From NCBI RefSeq assembly GCF_001543325.1, contig NZ_CP013355.1, positions 1,146,001 through 1,210,000 on the forward strand: DNA of 64,000 nt. The letters run 5' to 3'. The notes under the pieces are model-generated. The model did not search any database. It was given only the letters and a program-made list of their open reading frames with translations, and was not told where the DNA came from. The stretch's first letter is position 1. Every line of letters begins with the position of its first letter. Below are positions 38,199 to 46,123 of the stretch, in pieces. A program made the position numbers and the translations under genes. The DNA is from Lutibacter profundi (lineage in GTDB: Bacteria; Bacteroidota; Bacteroidia; Flavobacteriales; Flavobacteriaceae).

Positions 38199-38222
38199 AA
38201 ATGCTGTTTTATGCTGTTTTAA
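38199..38222. promoter_or_regulatory. Direct-repeat operator upstream of susC
   Basis: Two perfect tandem copies of ATGCTGTTTT (38201-38210, 38211-38220) repeat the 10-base ATGC spacing of the nagB array. The last copy lies in TTTTATGCTGTTTTAA (38207-38222), which recurs exactly at 53015-53030. It sits about 70-90 bases before the likely susC transcription start, a position more usual for activation than for blocking. Confidence 0.6.
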
Positions 38223-38277
38223 ATGTTAAATTTTGCATTTTTTTAACAATTTATTAACGTAATTAAGAAAAAAATGC

Positions 38278-38285
38278 TAGTTTTG
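38278..38285 (+). promoter_or_regulatory. Probable -7 box for susC-susD
   Basis: TAGTTTTG matches TAnnTTTG and lies 25 bases before the susC ATG, with no competing match nearer. A consensus -33 is not seen, as may be expected for an activated promoter. Confidence 0.45.
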
Positions 38286-38310
38286 GGTGTTTAACATAAA
38301 TAAATACCAA

Positions 38311-41253
38311 ATGAGAAGTATTTTTACACGCATTAATTTAATTATTACTGCTCTACTATTTAGTAGTCTAAGTGTTTTTTCCCAAGAAATCGAAATCACC
38401 GGAACAGTAACTGACGAATATGGTTCTCCTATCCCAGGAGCAAACATTATTGTTGTTGGTGAAAAAACAGGCGCTCAAACCGATTTTAATGGTAACTACA
38501 CCATAACAGCTAATATAGGGCAAGAATTGAAATGTTCGTATCTAGGAATGAAACCTACTACGAAGAAAATTGAAAACAAAAATCCAATTAATTTTAAATT
38601 AGTTGAAGATTTACTAAACTTAGATGAAGTTATCGTCACTGGAACTTCAGGAATTTCCACAAAAAAACAACTCGGGTCTGCAATATCAACCTTAGGGGCT
38701 GATGATTTAAGTGATTCGAAAGCTGTTGTGAGTATTGGAGAAGCATTGCAAGGACAAATTGCAGGAGCACAAATTAGTAGAAACTCAGGAAATCCTTCTG
38801 GTGGTGTTTCTATCAAATTAAGAGGTGCAAGTACATTGGTTGGTAGTTCAGACCCATTATACATAATTGATGGAGTTATTACCAACAATAGCTCTTCTGC
38901 TTTAATTAATTTAGGAGGTTATACTCAAAATAGGTTGGTTGATATTAATCCTGACGACATTGAACGTATTGAAGTTCTTAAAGGGGCTGCCGCCGCTGCT
39001 ATTTATGGCTCTAGAGCTAGTAATGGAGTAGTTCAAATTTTTACTAAAAGAGGAAAAATAGGCGAACCTAGAATTACTTACTCTACAAGTTTTAATGTTA
39101 ATAACTTGAGAAAAGCATTGCCTTACAATGATGCTCAATTAAAATGGGATGGAAATACAGCTGTACCTGCAACTCGTTATAACTATCAAGACTATATCTT
39201 TAACACAGCTTACGGCTTTGAAAATTCTTTAAACATTAATGGAGGTACTGAAAAAACAAAATATTCTTTTTCTGCTTCGCAGTATAAAAATGATGGTATT
39301 GTTAGAAATACTGATTTTGACAGAAAAACATTACGTATAAGATTAGATCAAGAATTATATGATTGGCTTTCTATTTCAGCAGGATCATTTGTTTCATTCA
39401 ACAAAAGTACTGACATGCCAAATGGTACAAACTACGGCCCTATTACAAGTCTTATTTTTGCTGATAACTTAAACAATCCTGAGCCTGATGAATTTGGAAA
39501 TTATCCAAATATAGGCTGGATGGCAAATCCGTATGAAGCAATTGACAGGGTTGAAGCCACAACAACAAACTTTAGATCTATTAATGATATTCAACTTAAA
39601 TTAACACCTTTTGAAGGCTTTAGATTTAATTATACTTTAGGATATGACCATTCTAATTCGGAAGGGTTAATTTATATTCCAAACGGATTTAACACAAAGG
39701 CAAATGGTTTGTCTCAAAAAGCTACAATCAGTTCTGATTTGTTAAATAGTGATATTAATATGAGTTATCAGTTTGATATAAGTGATGATTTGAAATCTAC
39801 TACTGGTGCTGGATACAGTTACCAATATGAAGAAAGACAAATTTTTGGTGTTACCAATAATTTGGTTAGTGCCATTGATGGTGTAATTGTAACAGACCCT
39901 TCATCTGCAGCTTCAGGTGTAGATTATAGAACTCAGGCTTCTTTTTGGGGAGGGTATTTACAACAAAGTTTTGGATATAAAGACAAATTATTTCTTACAC
40001 TTGCAGGAAGATTGGATGGGGCTTCTACTTTTGGAGTAGATGAACGTCAACAATTCTACCCTAAAGTAAGTTCTTCTTATGCTATTTCTGATGAAGATTT
40101 CTGGGAAAATGCATTAGGAAATACTTTTGATTCTTTTAAAATACGTGCTGCTTGGGGACAAGCTGGTAACTTAACTGCTTTAGATCCTTTTCAAATTTAT
40201 ACAAACTACAATAGTTCTGTATATAACGGAAATATTGGTTTTATACCTTCAACAACACAAGGTAATTCTAACTTAAAACCTGAAAGGCAAACCGAAACAG
40301 AATTTGGATTTGATGCTTCTATGTTTAACAATAGATTAAGTATTGAATTCTCTTACTACAGTCAAGAAGTTCAAGATTTATTAGTAAACCGCCCTTTATC
40401 ACCTTCAACAGGTTTTGATCAACAGTTTGCAAATGTTGCAAATATGACAAACAAAGGATTTGAAATACTATTAAAAGGTACTCCTTTAAGAGGTGAAAAT
40501 TTAAACTGGTCAATTACTAGTACTTTTAGTCGTAATAGAAATATTGTTTCAGATGTTGAAGGGTTTAGACAAGGATTAGGTATGTTTGGTACTTCAGTAG
40601 CTCAAGATGGTGAAGCAATTGGTGTATTTTATGGAACTTATTTCGCAAGAGATAACAATGGAACAATTTTGTTAAATGCAGACGGAAAAGTACAAAAAGC
40701 TAGAGGCCACTACGAAGGAAATACACCTGTTCAAGATTACGATGCAAACGGTCAGCCTTCTGGAACTATATTGAGAAAAATTATTGGAGATCCAAATCCA
40801 GATTTTGTAGCATCTATTACTAATGAATTTGAATATAAAAACTTTGGTTTTAGATTTCAATGGGATATTTCTAAAGGAAATGATGTAATGAGTTGGGACA
40901 AACGTATGGGGTATCTTTTTGCTGGTGGAAAAGCTACAGCTGATGAATTAAATGGTATTATACCGAAAGGAAATTCAATTGCTAACTTTGGTATTTTTGA
41001 ATCATTTATTGAAGATGGATCTTATATTAAACTTAGAGAAGTTGCACTTACTTATAATTTAAAATTAAACAAAAATTATATTAAAAATGTTAAATTCACA
41101 TTAAGTGGAACAAACTTAATATCAATTGATAATTATTATGGATTTGATCCAGAGGTAAATACTCAAGGGCAAACCAATGGAGTAACAGGACAGGATATGG
41201 CAAACGTACCTATTCCTGCAGTATATAAATTTGGTGTAATCTTTAATTTTTAA
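38311..41253 (+). CDS. SusC/RagA-family TonB-dependent outer-membrane transporter
   Basis: 980 residues from ATG 38311, followed directly by a signal peptide ending LFSSLSVFSQ. An N-terminal carboxypeptidase-regulatory-like domain (ITGTVTDEYGSPIPGANIIV), the SusC-type linker LDEVIVTGTSG and the plug (SIKLRGASTLVGSSDPLYII, KGAAAAAIYGSRASNGVVQI) precede a 22-stranded barrel ending AVYKFGVIFNF. SusC channels work with a SusD lid and TonB energy. Given the genes downstream, muropeptides or amino-sugar oligomers are the inferred cargo. It is 10 bases ahead of susD. Confidence 0.95.
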   Translation: MRSIFTRINLIITALLFSSLSVFSQEIEITGTVTDEYGSPIPGANIIVVGEKTGAQTDFNGNYTITANIGQELKCSYLGMKPTTKKIENKNPINFKLVEDLLNLDEVIVTGTSGISTKKQLGSAISTLGADDLSDSKAVVSIGEALQGQIAGAQISRNSGNPSGGVSIKLRGASTLVGSSDPLYIIDGVITNNSSSALINLGGYTQNRLVDINPDDIERIEVLKGAAAAAIYGSRASNGVVQIFTKRGKIGEPRITYSTSFNVNNLRKALPYNDAQLKWDGNTAVPATRYNYQDYIFNTAYGFENSLNINGGTEKTKYSFSASQYKNDGIVRNTDFDRKTLRIRLDQELYDWLSISAGSFVSFNKSTDMPNGTNYGPITSLIFADNLNNPEPDEFGNYPNIGWMANPYEAIDRVEATTTNFRSINDIQLKLTPFEGFRFNYTLGYDHSNSEGLIYIPNGFNTKANGLSQKATISSDLLNSDINMSYQFDISDDLKSTTGAGYSYQYEERQIFGVTNNLVSAIDGVIVTDPSSAASGVDYRTQASFWGGYLQQSFGYKDKLFLTLAGRLDGASTFGVDERQQFYPKVSSSYAISDEDFWENALGNTFDSFKIRAAWGQAGNLTALDPFQIYTNYNSSVYNGNIGFIPSTTQGNSNLKPERQTETEFGFDASMFNNRLSIEFSYYSQEVQDLLVNRPLSPSTGFDQQFANVANMTNKGFEILLKGTPLRGENLNWSITSTFSRNRNIVSDVEGFRQGLGMFGTSVAQDGEAIGVFYGTYFARDNNGTILLNADGKVQKARGHYEGNTPVQDYDANGQPSGTILRKIIGDPNPDFVASITNEFEYKNFGFRFQWDISKGNDVMSWDKRMGYLFAGGKATADELNGIIPKGNSIANFGIFESFIEDGSYIKLREVALTYNLKLNKNYIKNVKFTLSGTNLISIDNYYGFDPEVNTQGQTNGVTGQDMANVPIPAVYKFGVIFNF

Positions 41254-41263
41254 ATAAAGAACA

Positions 41264-42589
41264 ATGAAAAAATTAATTAAAATATTTATAGTTGTAATTG
41301 GCGTACTGTCTTTTACAGCTTGTGAAACAGATTTTAACAATATAAATCAGCCTGCAGAAGACCAAGTGTTAACTACTAAAGCTGGTTTGCTAGGTGTATC
41401 TGTTGGTATGTCACAACATTTTGCAACTTCAACGTTGGCACCAATTGTTGAAATTCCTGGATTAACAACAAGAGAATTAGGAAACACATTAACATATGTA
41501 ACTCCCGGAGAGTTAGTGGCTGGTGGAACTTTATTAAACAGTGATAATGCTGGTGTTACTAGATTATGGTCTCGTTTATTAAGAGATAAGGGAATGGCTG
41601 AATCTATATTAGCAAATATAGATAATGTAGAAATGGAACCTGGAACAAAAGCAGGTCTTAGTGCTTATGCAAAATGGTTTAAAGCGATGACTTTAGGTTA
41701 TTTAATCCAAAATTTTGAACAAGCACCTATCAATAACGATCCTAATGGCGCTTCTGTTTTTAGTACTAGAGCCGAAGTTTTAAGTGAATGCATCAGTTTG
41801 TTAGAAAGTGCTAAAGCAGATTTGGCTTCAACTACTATTTCAGCAGAATTTTTAGCATATCTTCCTAATTTAGATTTACAAAATGTAGTAAATGCATTTT
41901 TAGCTAGATACAATTTATTTGCAGGGAATTATACTGCTGCAATAGCTGCTGCAAATGCTGTAAATTCATCGTCAATGTCAGAATGGTGGTATGATGGGGT
42001 TACATCTGAAAACCCTGTATGGAGTTTTGCCGTTTTTAATGATCCTGACACAAAACCTCAAGATAATTTTGGTTTAACTGGCAGCTATATTCCTGAAGCT
42101 GGTGATGGAAGGATTACATTCTACCTATCTCCTGTTGATGAAACTGAAACTGACTTTGGATTCCATGATGTTGACAATGCAGTAGGTTTTTTCTCTACCG
42201 CTTCAACTTCAATTCCAATTTATTTACCAGGTGAAATGTTATTGATTAAAGCAGAAGCTTATGCAATGTCAAATGATTTACCTAATGCAGTTTTAAACTT
42301 AAACTTGGTTAGAGAAAAAACCAATGATGTGTTTGGTGTAAATGCAGCTTTAGGCCCTTGGACTGGAAATGCAAACAGCCAAACCGATATTATGGATGAA
42401 ATATTTAAAAATAGATCCATAGAGTTATTTATGAGTGGAATGCGATTTGAAGATTCAAGACGAATTCATCCAAATTTGAATATTCCTGCTAACGGAGACT
42501 ACTTTATTGAACGTAATAGAAATTATTATCCCTATCCTTTTAATGAAAGGGAAAATAATCCTAATATACCCGCTGATCCAAGTATTTAA
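41264..42589 (+). CDS. SusD/RagB-family surface lipoprotein
   Basis: 441 residues. The lipoprotein signal is KKLIKIFIVVIGVLSFTAC, with the acylated cysteine at position 20. SusD-type TPR helices include GLSAYAKWFKAMTLGYLIQN, DLQNVVNAFLARYNLFAGNY and YLPGEMLLIKAEAYAMSNDL, and the C-terminal FKNRSIELFMSGMRFEDSRR is the family hallmark. At 441 residues it is shorter than many SusDs, closer to the SusD-like_2 type. It caps the SusC channel and binds the cargo. A terminator follows. Confidence 0.92.
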   Translation: MKKLIKIFIVVIGVLSFTACETDFNNINQPAEDQVLTTKAGLLGVSVGMSQHFATSTLAPIVEIPGLTTRELGNTLTYVTPGELVAGGTLLNSDNAGVTRLWSRLLRDKGMAESILANIDNVEMEPGTKAGLSAYAKWFKAMTLGYLIQNFEQAPINNDPNGASVFSTRAEVLSECISLLESAKADLASTTISAEFLAYLPNLDLQNVVNAFLARYNLFAGNYTAAIAAANAVNSSSMSEWWYDGVTSENPVWSFAVFNDPDTKPQDNFGLTGSYIPEAGDGRITFYLSPVDETETDFGFHDVDNAVGFFSTASTSIPIYLPGEMLLIKAEAYAMSNDLPNAVLNLNLVREKTNDVFGVNAALGPWTGNANSQTDIMDEIFKNRSIELFMSGMRFEDSRRIHPNLNIPANGDYFIERNRNYYPYPFNERENNPNIPADPSI

Positions 42590-42619
42590 TAAAATTTTTG
42601 TTTTATGTAATTGATAAAT

Positions 42620-42660
42620 GGGGGAATCAAAGAGATTTGTTTACCCCCCTTTTATTCTTT
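42620..42660 (+). terminator. Terminator after susC-susD
   Basis: GGGGG (42620-42624) pairs with CCCCC within 42644-42649, with an A/T-rich inner stem and loop between, then a T-rich run. It lies 30 bases after the susD stop and separates the susCD unit from the symporter-led operon. Confidence 0.75.
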
Positions 42661-42718
42661 TAAACTAAAAATTAAAAACAAACCTTTACTACTAATTAAT
42701 TTCTCTAATAAAAGTTGT

Positions 42719-42726
42719 TAAATTTG
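42719..42726 (+). promoter_or_regulatory. Probable -7 box for the symporter-murQ operon
   Basis: TAAATTTG fits the consensus and lies 50 bases before the symporter ATG. A TTTCATGCAAAT sequence at 42749-42760, near the start of transcription, is similar to the ATGC operator units but not in a repeat. The leader shares the 16-mer TTTAACATAAATAAAT with the susC leader. Confidence 0.4.
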
Positions 42727-42775
42727 TAACCTCCATCTACACATTCAATTTCATGCAAATATTTAACATAAATAA

Positions 42776-44233
42776 ATGAATTCAACACTAATTTTAATAG
42801 TTATTACATCGTATTTCGGTCTTCTAATGTTGATTTCTCATTTTGCTTCAAAAAATAGGAGTGACAATTCTTTTTTTACCGGAGATAGAGAATCTCCTTG
42901 GCAATTGGTTTCTTTTGGAATGGTTGGAGCTGCATTATCTGGTGTAACTTTTGTCTCAATACCAGGAATGGTAGGAAATAATTATTTTTACTATTTACAA
43001 TTTGTTTTTGGAAACGTAGTTGGGTACATTTTTATAACCTATGTTCTTATACCTATTTATTATGAATTAAAATTAGTATCTATATACACCTATTTAGAAA
43101 CAAGATTTGGAATAAAAACATACAAAACCGGATCTTTATTTTTCCTAGTATCACAATCGTTTGGCGCTGCTCTTCGACTACTATTAGCTGCTAAAATTAT
43201 ACAATATGCCGTTTCAGATGCTTTTCATGTCCCTTTTTATCTAACAGTAATCATTATTTTATTGTTAATTTGGTTTTACACAAATAAATCTGGAATTAAA
43301 ACAATTGTTTGGACAGATACGCTTCAAACTTTCTTCTTAATTTTAGCTGCCATTATTGCAATATATACTGTTAAAAATGCTTTGAACCTCAGTTTTACTG
43401 AAACAATTTCATCTGTAATACACCATAAATACTTTAAGGTTTTTGATTGGGATTTTAATTCTGGAAGCAATTTTTTTAAACAATTTATTTCAGGAATATT
43501 AATTGCTGTTGCAATGATGGGATTAGATCAAAATATGATGCAAAAAACACTTACTTGCAAAAATAAAAAAGAAGCACAAAATAATGCATTAACATTTAGC
43601 TTAATTTTAGCTGTAACTCAATTTTTATTTTTGGGTTTAGGTATAATGCTCTATTTATATGCTGATAAATTTGGTATTAAGTTAGAGGTGGAAAACGGAA
43701 AATTTATAAATACAGATAGCCTATTCCCTATGCTATCACTAAATTATTTTGGTATTATTGCTAGTATTAGCTTTATCTTAGGTATTACAGCTGCATCATT
43801 TTCAAGTGTAGATTCAGCATTAACAGCATTAACAACCTCTTTTACACACGATTTTTTAGCAATACAAAACAAAACTTCAAAAGAAAAAAAACAATTAAAA
43901 AATGTTGTTCTTTTTGGTTTTTCAGTTTTAATTTTTATAATAGTAATGTCATTTTCAAACAGTAAAGGCGATATTATTTCAACTATTTTTAAAGTGGCTG
44001 GCTATACTTATGGTCCACTTTTAGGACTCTATTTATTTGGTATTTTTACCAAAATTAAAATTAAAGATACTTTAGTACCTTACGTATGCATTTTAATGCC
44101 TTTTGTAACATACTATTTAAATTACTTTTTAATATCTAAATTTTCATTTGACTTAGGTTTTATGAATATACTAGTAAATGCATTATTAACAATTTTATGT
44201 TTAACCATCATAAAAAAACAACATGAAGAATAA
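42776..44233 (+). CDS. Sodium:solute symporter (SSS family), predicted amino-sugar/anhydro-MurNAc transporter
   Basis: 485 residues, about 13 membrane helices. The sodium-symporter pattern is clear: TGDRESPWQLVSFGMVGAAL, SGVTFVSIPGMVG, TYLETRFGIKTYKTGSLFF, GIKTIVWTDTLQTFF and ITAASFSSVDSALTALTTSF. Its operon partners murQ and anmK suggest transport of N-acetylmuramic acid, its 1,6-anhydro form or a muropeptide; a comparable symporter next to murQ imports MurNAc in Tannerella forsythia (MurT, from general knowledge). First gene of a six-gene operon; overlaps murQ by 11 bases. Confidence 0.85.
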   Translation: MNSTLILIVITSYFGLLMLISHFASKNRSDNSFFTGDRESPWQLVSFGMVGAALSGVTFVSIPGMVGNNYFYYLQFVFGNVVGYIFITYVLIPIYYELKLVSIYTYLETRFGIKTYKTGSLFFLVSQSFGAALRLLLAAKIIQYAVSDAFHVPFYLTVIIILLLIWFYTNKSGIKTIVWTDTLQTFFLILAAIIAIYTVKNALNLSFTETISSVIHHKYFKVFDWDFNSGSNFFKQFISGILIAVAMMGLDQNMMQKTLTCKNKKEAQNNALTFSLILAVTQFLFLGLGIMLYLYADKFGIKLEVENGKFINTDSLFPMLSLNYFGIIASISFILGITAASFSSVDSALTALTTSFTHDFLAIQNKTSKEKKQLKNVVLFGFSVLIFIIVMSFSNSKGDIISTIFKVAGYTYGPLLGLYLFGIFTKIKIKDTLVPYVCILMPFVTYYLNYFLISKFSFDLGFMNILVNALLTILCLTIIKKQHEE

Positions 44234-45044
44234 ACCCACAACTGAACAATCATCTAATTACAACAATCTTGAAAAAATGGACACATTTGAGTTACTCTCA
44301 AATATCAATGCTGAAGATAAAACCGTGCCCCTTGCTATTGAAAAAGTAATTCCCTCTATTGAAAAATTGGTAAATATTATTTATGCTAAAATGAAAGATG
44401 GAGGAAGGCTTTTTTATATTGGAGCTGGCACAAGTGGAAGACTTGGAGTATTAGATGCCTCAGAATGCCCTCCAACTTATGGTGTCTCAGACAATTGGGT
44501 TATTGGCCTTATTGCCGGAGGCGATATTGCACTTAGAAAAGCTGTTGAAAATGCTGAAGATGATACTACTCTTGCTTGGAAAGATTTACAAGAGTATAAT
44601 ATTACTGATAAAGATGTTTTAGTTGGAATTGCGGCTTCTGGAACAACTCCTTATGTTATTGGCGGACTTCAAAGAGCCAAACAACATAATATAACTACCG
44701 GTTGCATTACTTGTAATAAAAATAGTCCTCTTTCTCATGTTGCTGAATATCCAATTGAAATAGTTGTTGGACCTGAATTTGTTACTGGAAGCACAAGAAT
44801 GAAAGCAGGAACTGCACAAAAACTTGTGTTAAATATGATCTCAACTTCAGTAATGATTAAGTTAGGAAGAGTAAAAGATAACAAAATGGTTCACATGCAA
44901 CTATCTAATACTAAATTAGTAAACCGAGGAGTACTAATGTTAATGGACGAACTACTTATTGATGAAGATTTAGCCTCTATGCTTTTGGAAAAACATAAAA
45001 GTGTGAAAAATGTTTTAGATCTTTATAAAAGTGAATTTTTATGA
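44223..45044 (+). CDS. murQ: N-acetylmuramic acid 6-phosphate etherase
   Basis: 273 residues, slightly shorter than the E. coli enzyme (about 298). The SIS-domain active site is complete: GAGTSGRLGVLDASECPPTY at 67-86 with the catalytic glutamate E81, then AASGTTPYVIGGL and EFVTGSTRMKAGTAQKLVLN. MurQ splits MurNAc-6-P into GlcNAc-6-P and D-lactate in the cytoplasm. Both products have candidate users in this locus (nagB with its PIG-L tail; the flavo-Fe-S dehydrogenase). One base separates it from anmK. Confidence 0.96.
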   Translation: MKNKPTTEQSSNYNNLEKMDTFELLSNINAEDKTVPLAIEKVIPSIEKLVNIIYAKMKDGGRLFYIGAGTSGRLGVLDASECPPTYGVSDNWVIGLIAGGDIALRKAVENAEDDTTLAWKDLQEYNITDKDVLVGIAASGTTPYVIGGLQRAKQHNITTGCITCNKNSPLSHVAEYPIEIVVGPEFVTGSTRMKAGTAQKLVLNMISTSVMIKLGRVKDNKMVHMQLSNTKLVNRGVLMLMDELLIDEDLASMLLEKHKSVKNVLDLYKSEFL

Positions 45045-45045
45045 T

Positions 45046-46110
45046 ATGAAAAGTACTGTCAAACATATAATTGGTGTTATGAGTGGCACCTCATTAGACG
45101 GAATTGATATTGCTTATGTTAAAATTAATTATAACAATAATTTTACTTTTGAAATTTTAAAGGCAACTACTATTTCTTATTCTAAAAATTGGAAATCAAC
45201 TTTAAAAAATGGTTTCCATTTATCAGGAGAAGCGCTTACCAAACTAGATGCTGATTACGGAATATTTTTAGGTGAAATAATTCAAAATTTTATTACAGAA
45301 AATAAAATTGAAAATTTAAATTTTATTGCTTCTCATGGACATACAATATACCACAATCCTGATAAAAATTACACACTTCAAATAGGTAATGGCCCTCAAA
45401 TAACTGCTATTACTGGCATTAAAACCATTTGCGATTTTAGAGTACAAGATATAGCCCTTGGCGGACAAGGTGCTCCTTTAGTACCAATAGGCGATAAATT
45501 ATTATTTTCTGATTATGATTATTGTTTAAACTTAGGCGGATTTGCCAATATTTCATTTGAAGAAAATAAAAATCGTATTGCTTTTGATATTTGCCCTGTT
45601 AACATTGTTTTAAATCATTATGTTTCCTCTTTAAATATTGAATATGATGACAAGGGAGCTATTGCTTCAACCGGAAATATTGATAAACGTTTATTAAACG
45701 AACTAAATGCCTTACCATTTTATAATGATGCGAAACCTAAATCGTTAGGTTATGAATTTATTGTAGAAACTATTTTTCCTATGATAGATAAATACAACCT
45801 TAAAATCAACCATATTTTAAGAACTTTTATTGAACACGTAGCTATACAAATTACAAAAAAAATTGATTCAAGTGCCAAAAAGGTGGTATTGGTTGCTGGT
45901 GGTGGAGCTTACAACACATTTCTTATTAATCGCATTCAATTCTACACTAAAACTCAACTAATAATCCCAGAAGACACTATCATAAATTATAAAGAAGCCT
46001 TGGTTTTTGCCTTGCTTGGATTTTTAAAAGATGAAGGTCAAAATAATTGTTTGAAAAGTGTTACTGGAGCTAGTAAAAACCATTGTAGCGGTGTTGTTTT
46101 CAATCCGTAA
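45046..46110 (+). CDS. anmK: Anhydro-N-acetylmuramic acid kinase
   Basis: 354 residues from ATG 45046; an in-frame GTG at 45031 lies inside murQ and is less likely. The signature GVMSGTSLDGIDIAYVKI opens the protein. SHGHTIYHNPDKNYTLQIGN, GGQGAPLVPIGDKLLF, LNLGGFANISF, FDICPVNIVLNHY and VVLVAGGGAYNTFL follow. AnmK hydrolyses the 1,6-anhydro ring and phosphorylates it in one step, giving MurNAc-6-P. Its presence points to anhydro-muropeptides, made by lytic transglycosylases, as the input. Confidence 0.95.
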   Translation: MKSTVKHIIGVMSGTSLDGIDIAYVKINYNNNFTFEILKATTISYSKNWKSTLKNGFHLSGEALTKLDADYGIFLGEIIQNFITENKIENLNFIASHGHTIYHNPDKNYTLQIGNGPQITAITGIKTICDFRVQDIALGGQGAPLVPIGDKLLFSDYDYCLNLGGFANISFEENKNRIAFDICPVNIVLNHYVSSLNIEYDDKGAIASTGNIDKRLLNELNALPFYNDAKPKSLGYEFIVETIFPMIDKYNLKINHILRTFIEHVAIQITKKIDSSAKKVVLVAGGGAYNTFLINRIQFYTKTQLIIPEDTIINYKEALVFALLGFLKDEGQNNCLKSVTGASKNHCSGVVFNP

Positions 46111-46123
46111 TAAAACACATGTA

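Noticed and set aside
42762-42777. 16-mer TTTAACATAAATAAAT shared by the susC and symporter leaders as an operator
   Set aside because: It lies at or next to the start codons and is A/T-rich, so a shared translation-leader composition is more likely than a regulator site.
46058-46123. Upstream start of the flavo-Fe-S dehydrogenase
   Set aside because: It lies inside anmK in another frame and adds residues unlike the family N-terminus; ATG 46124 fits.
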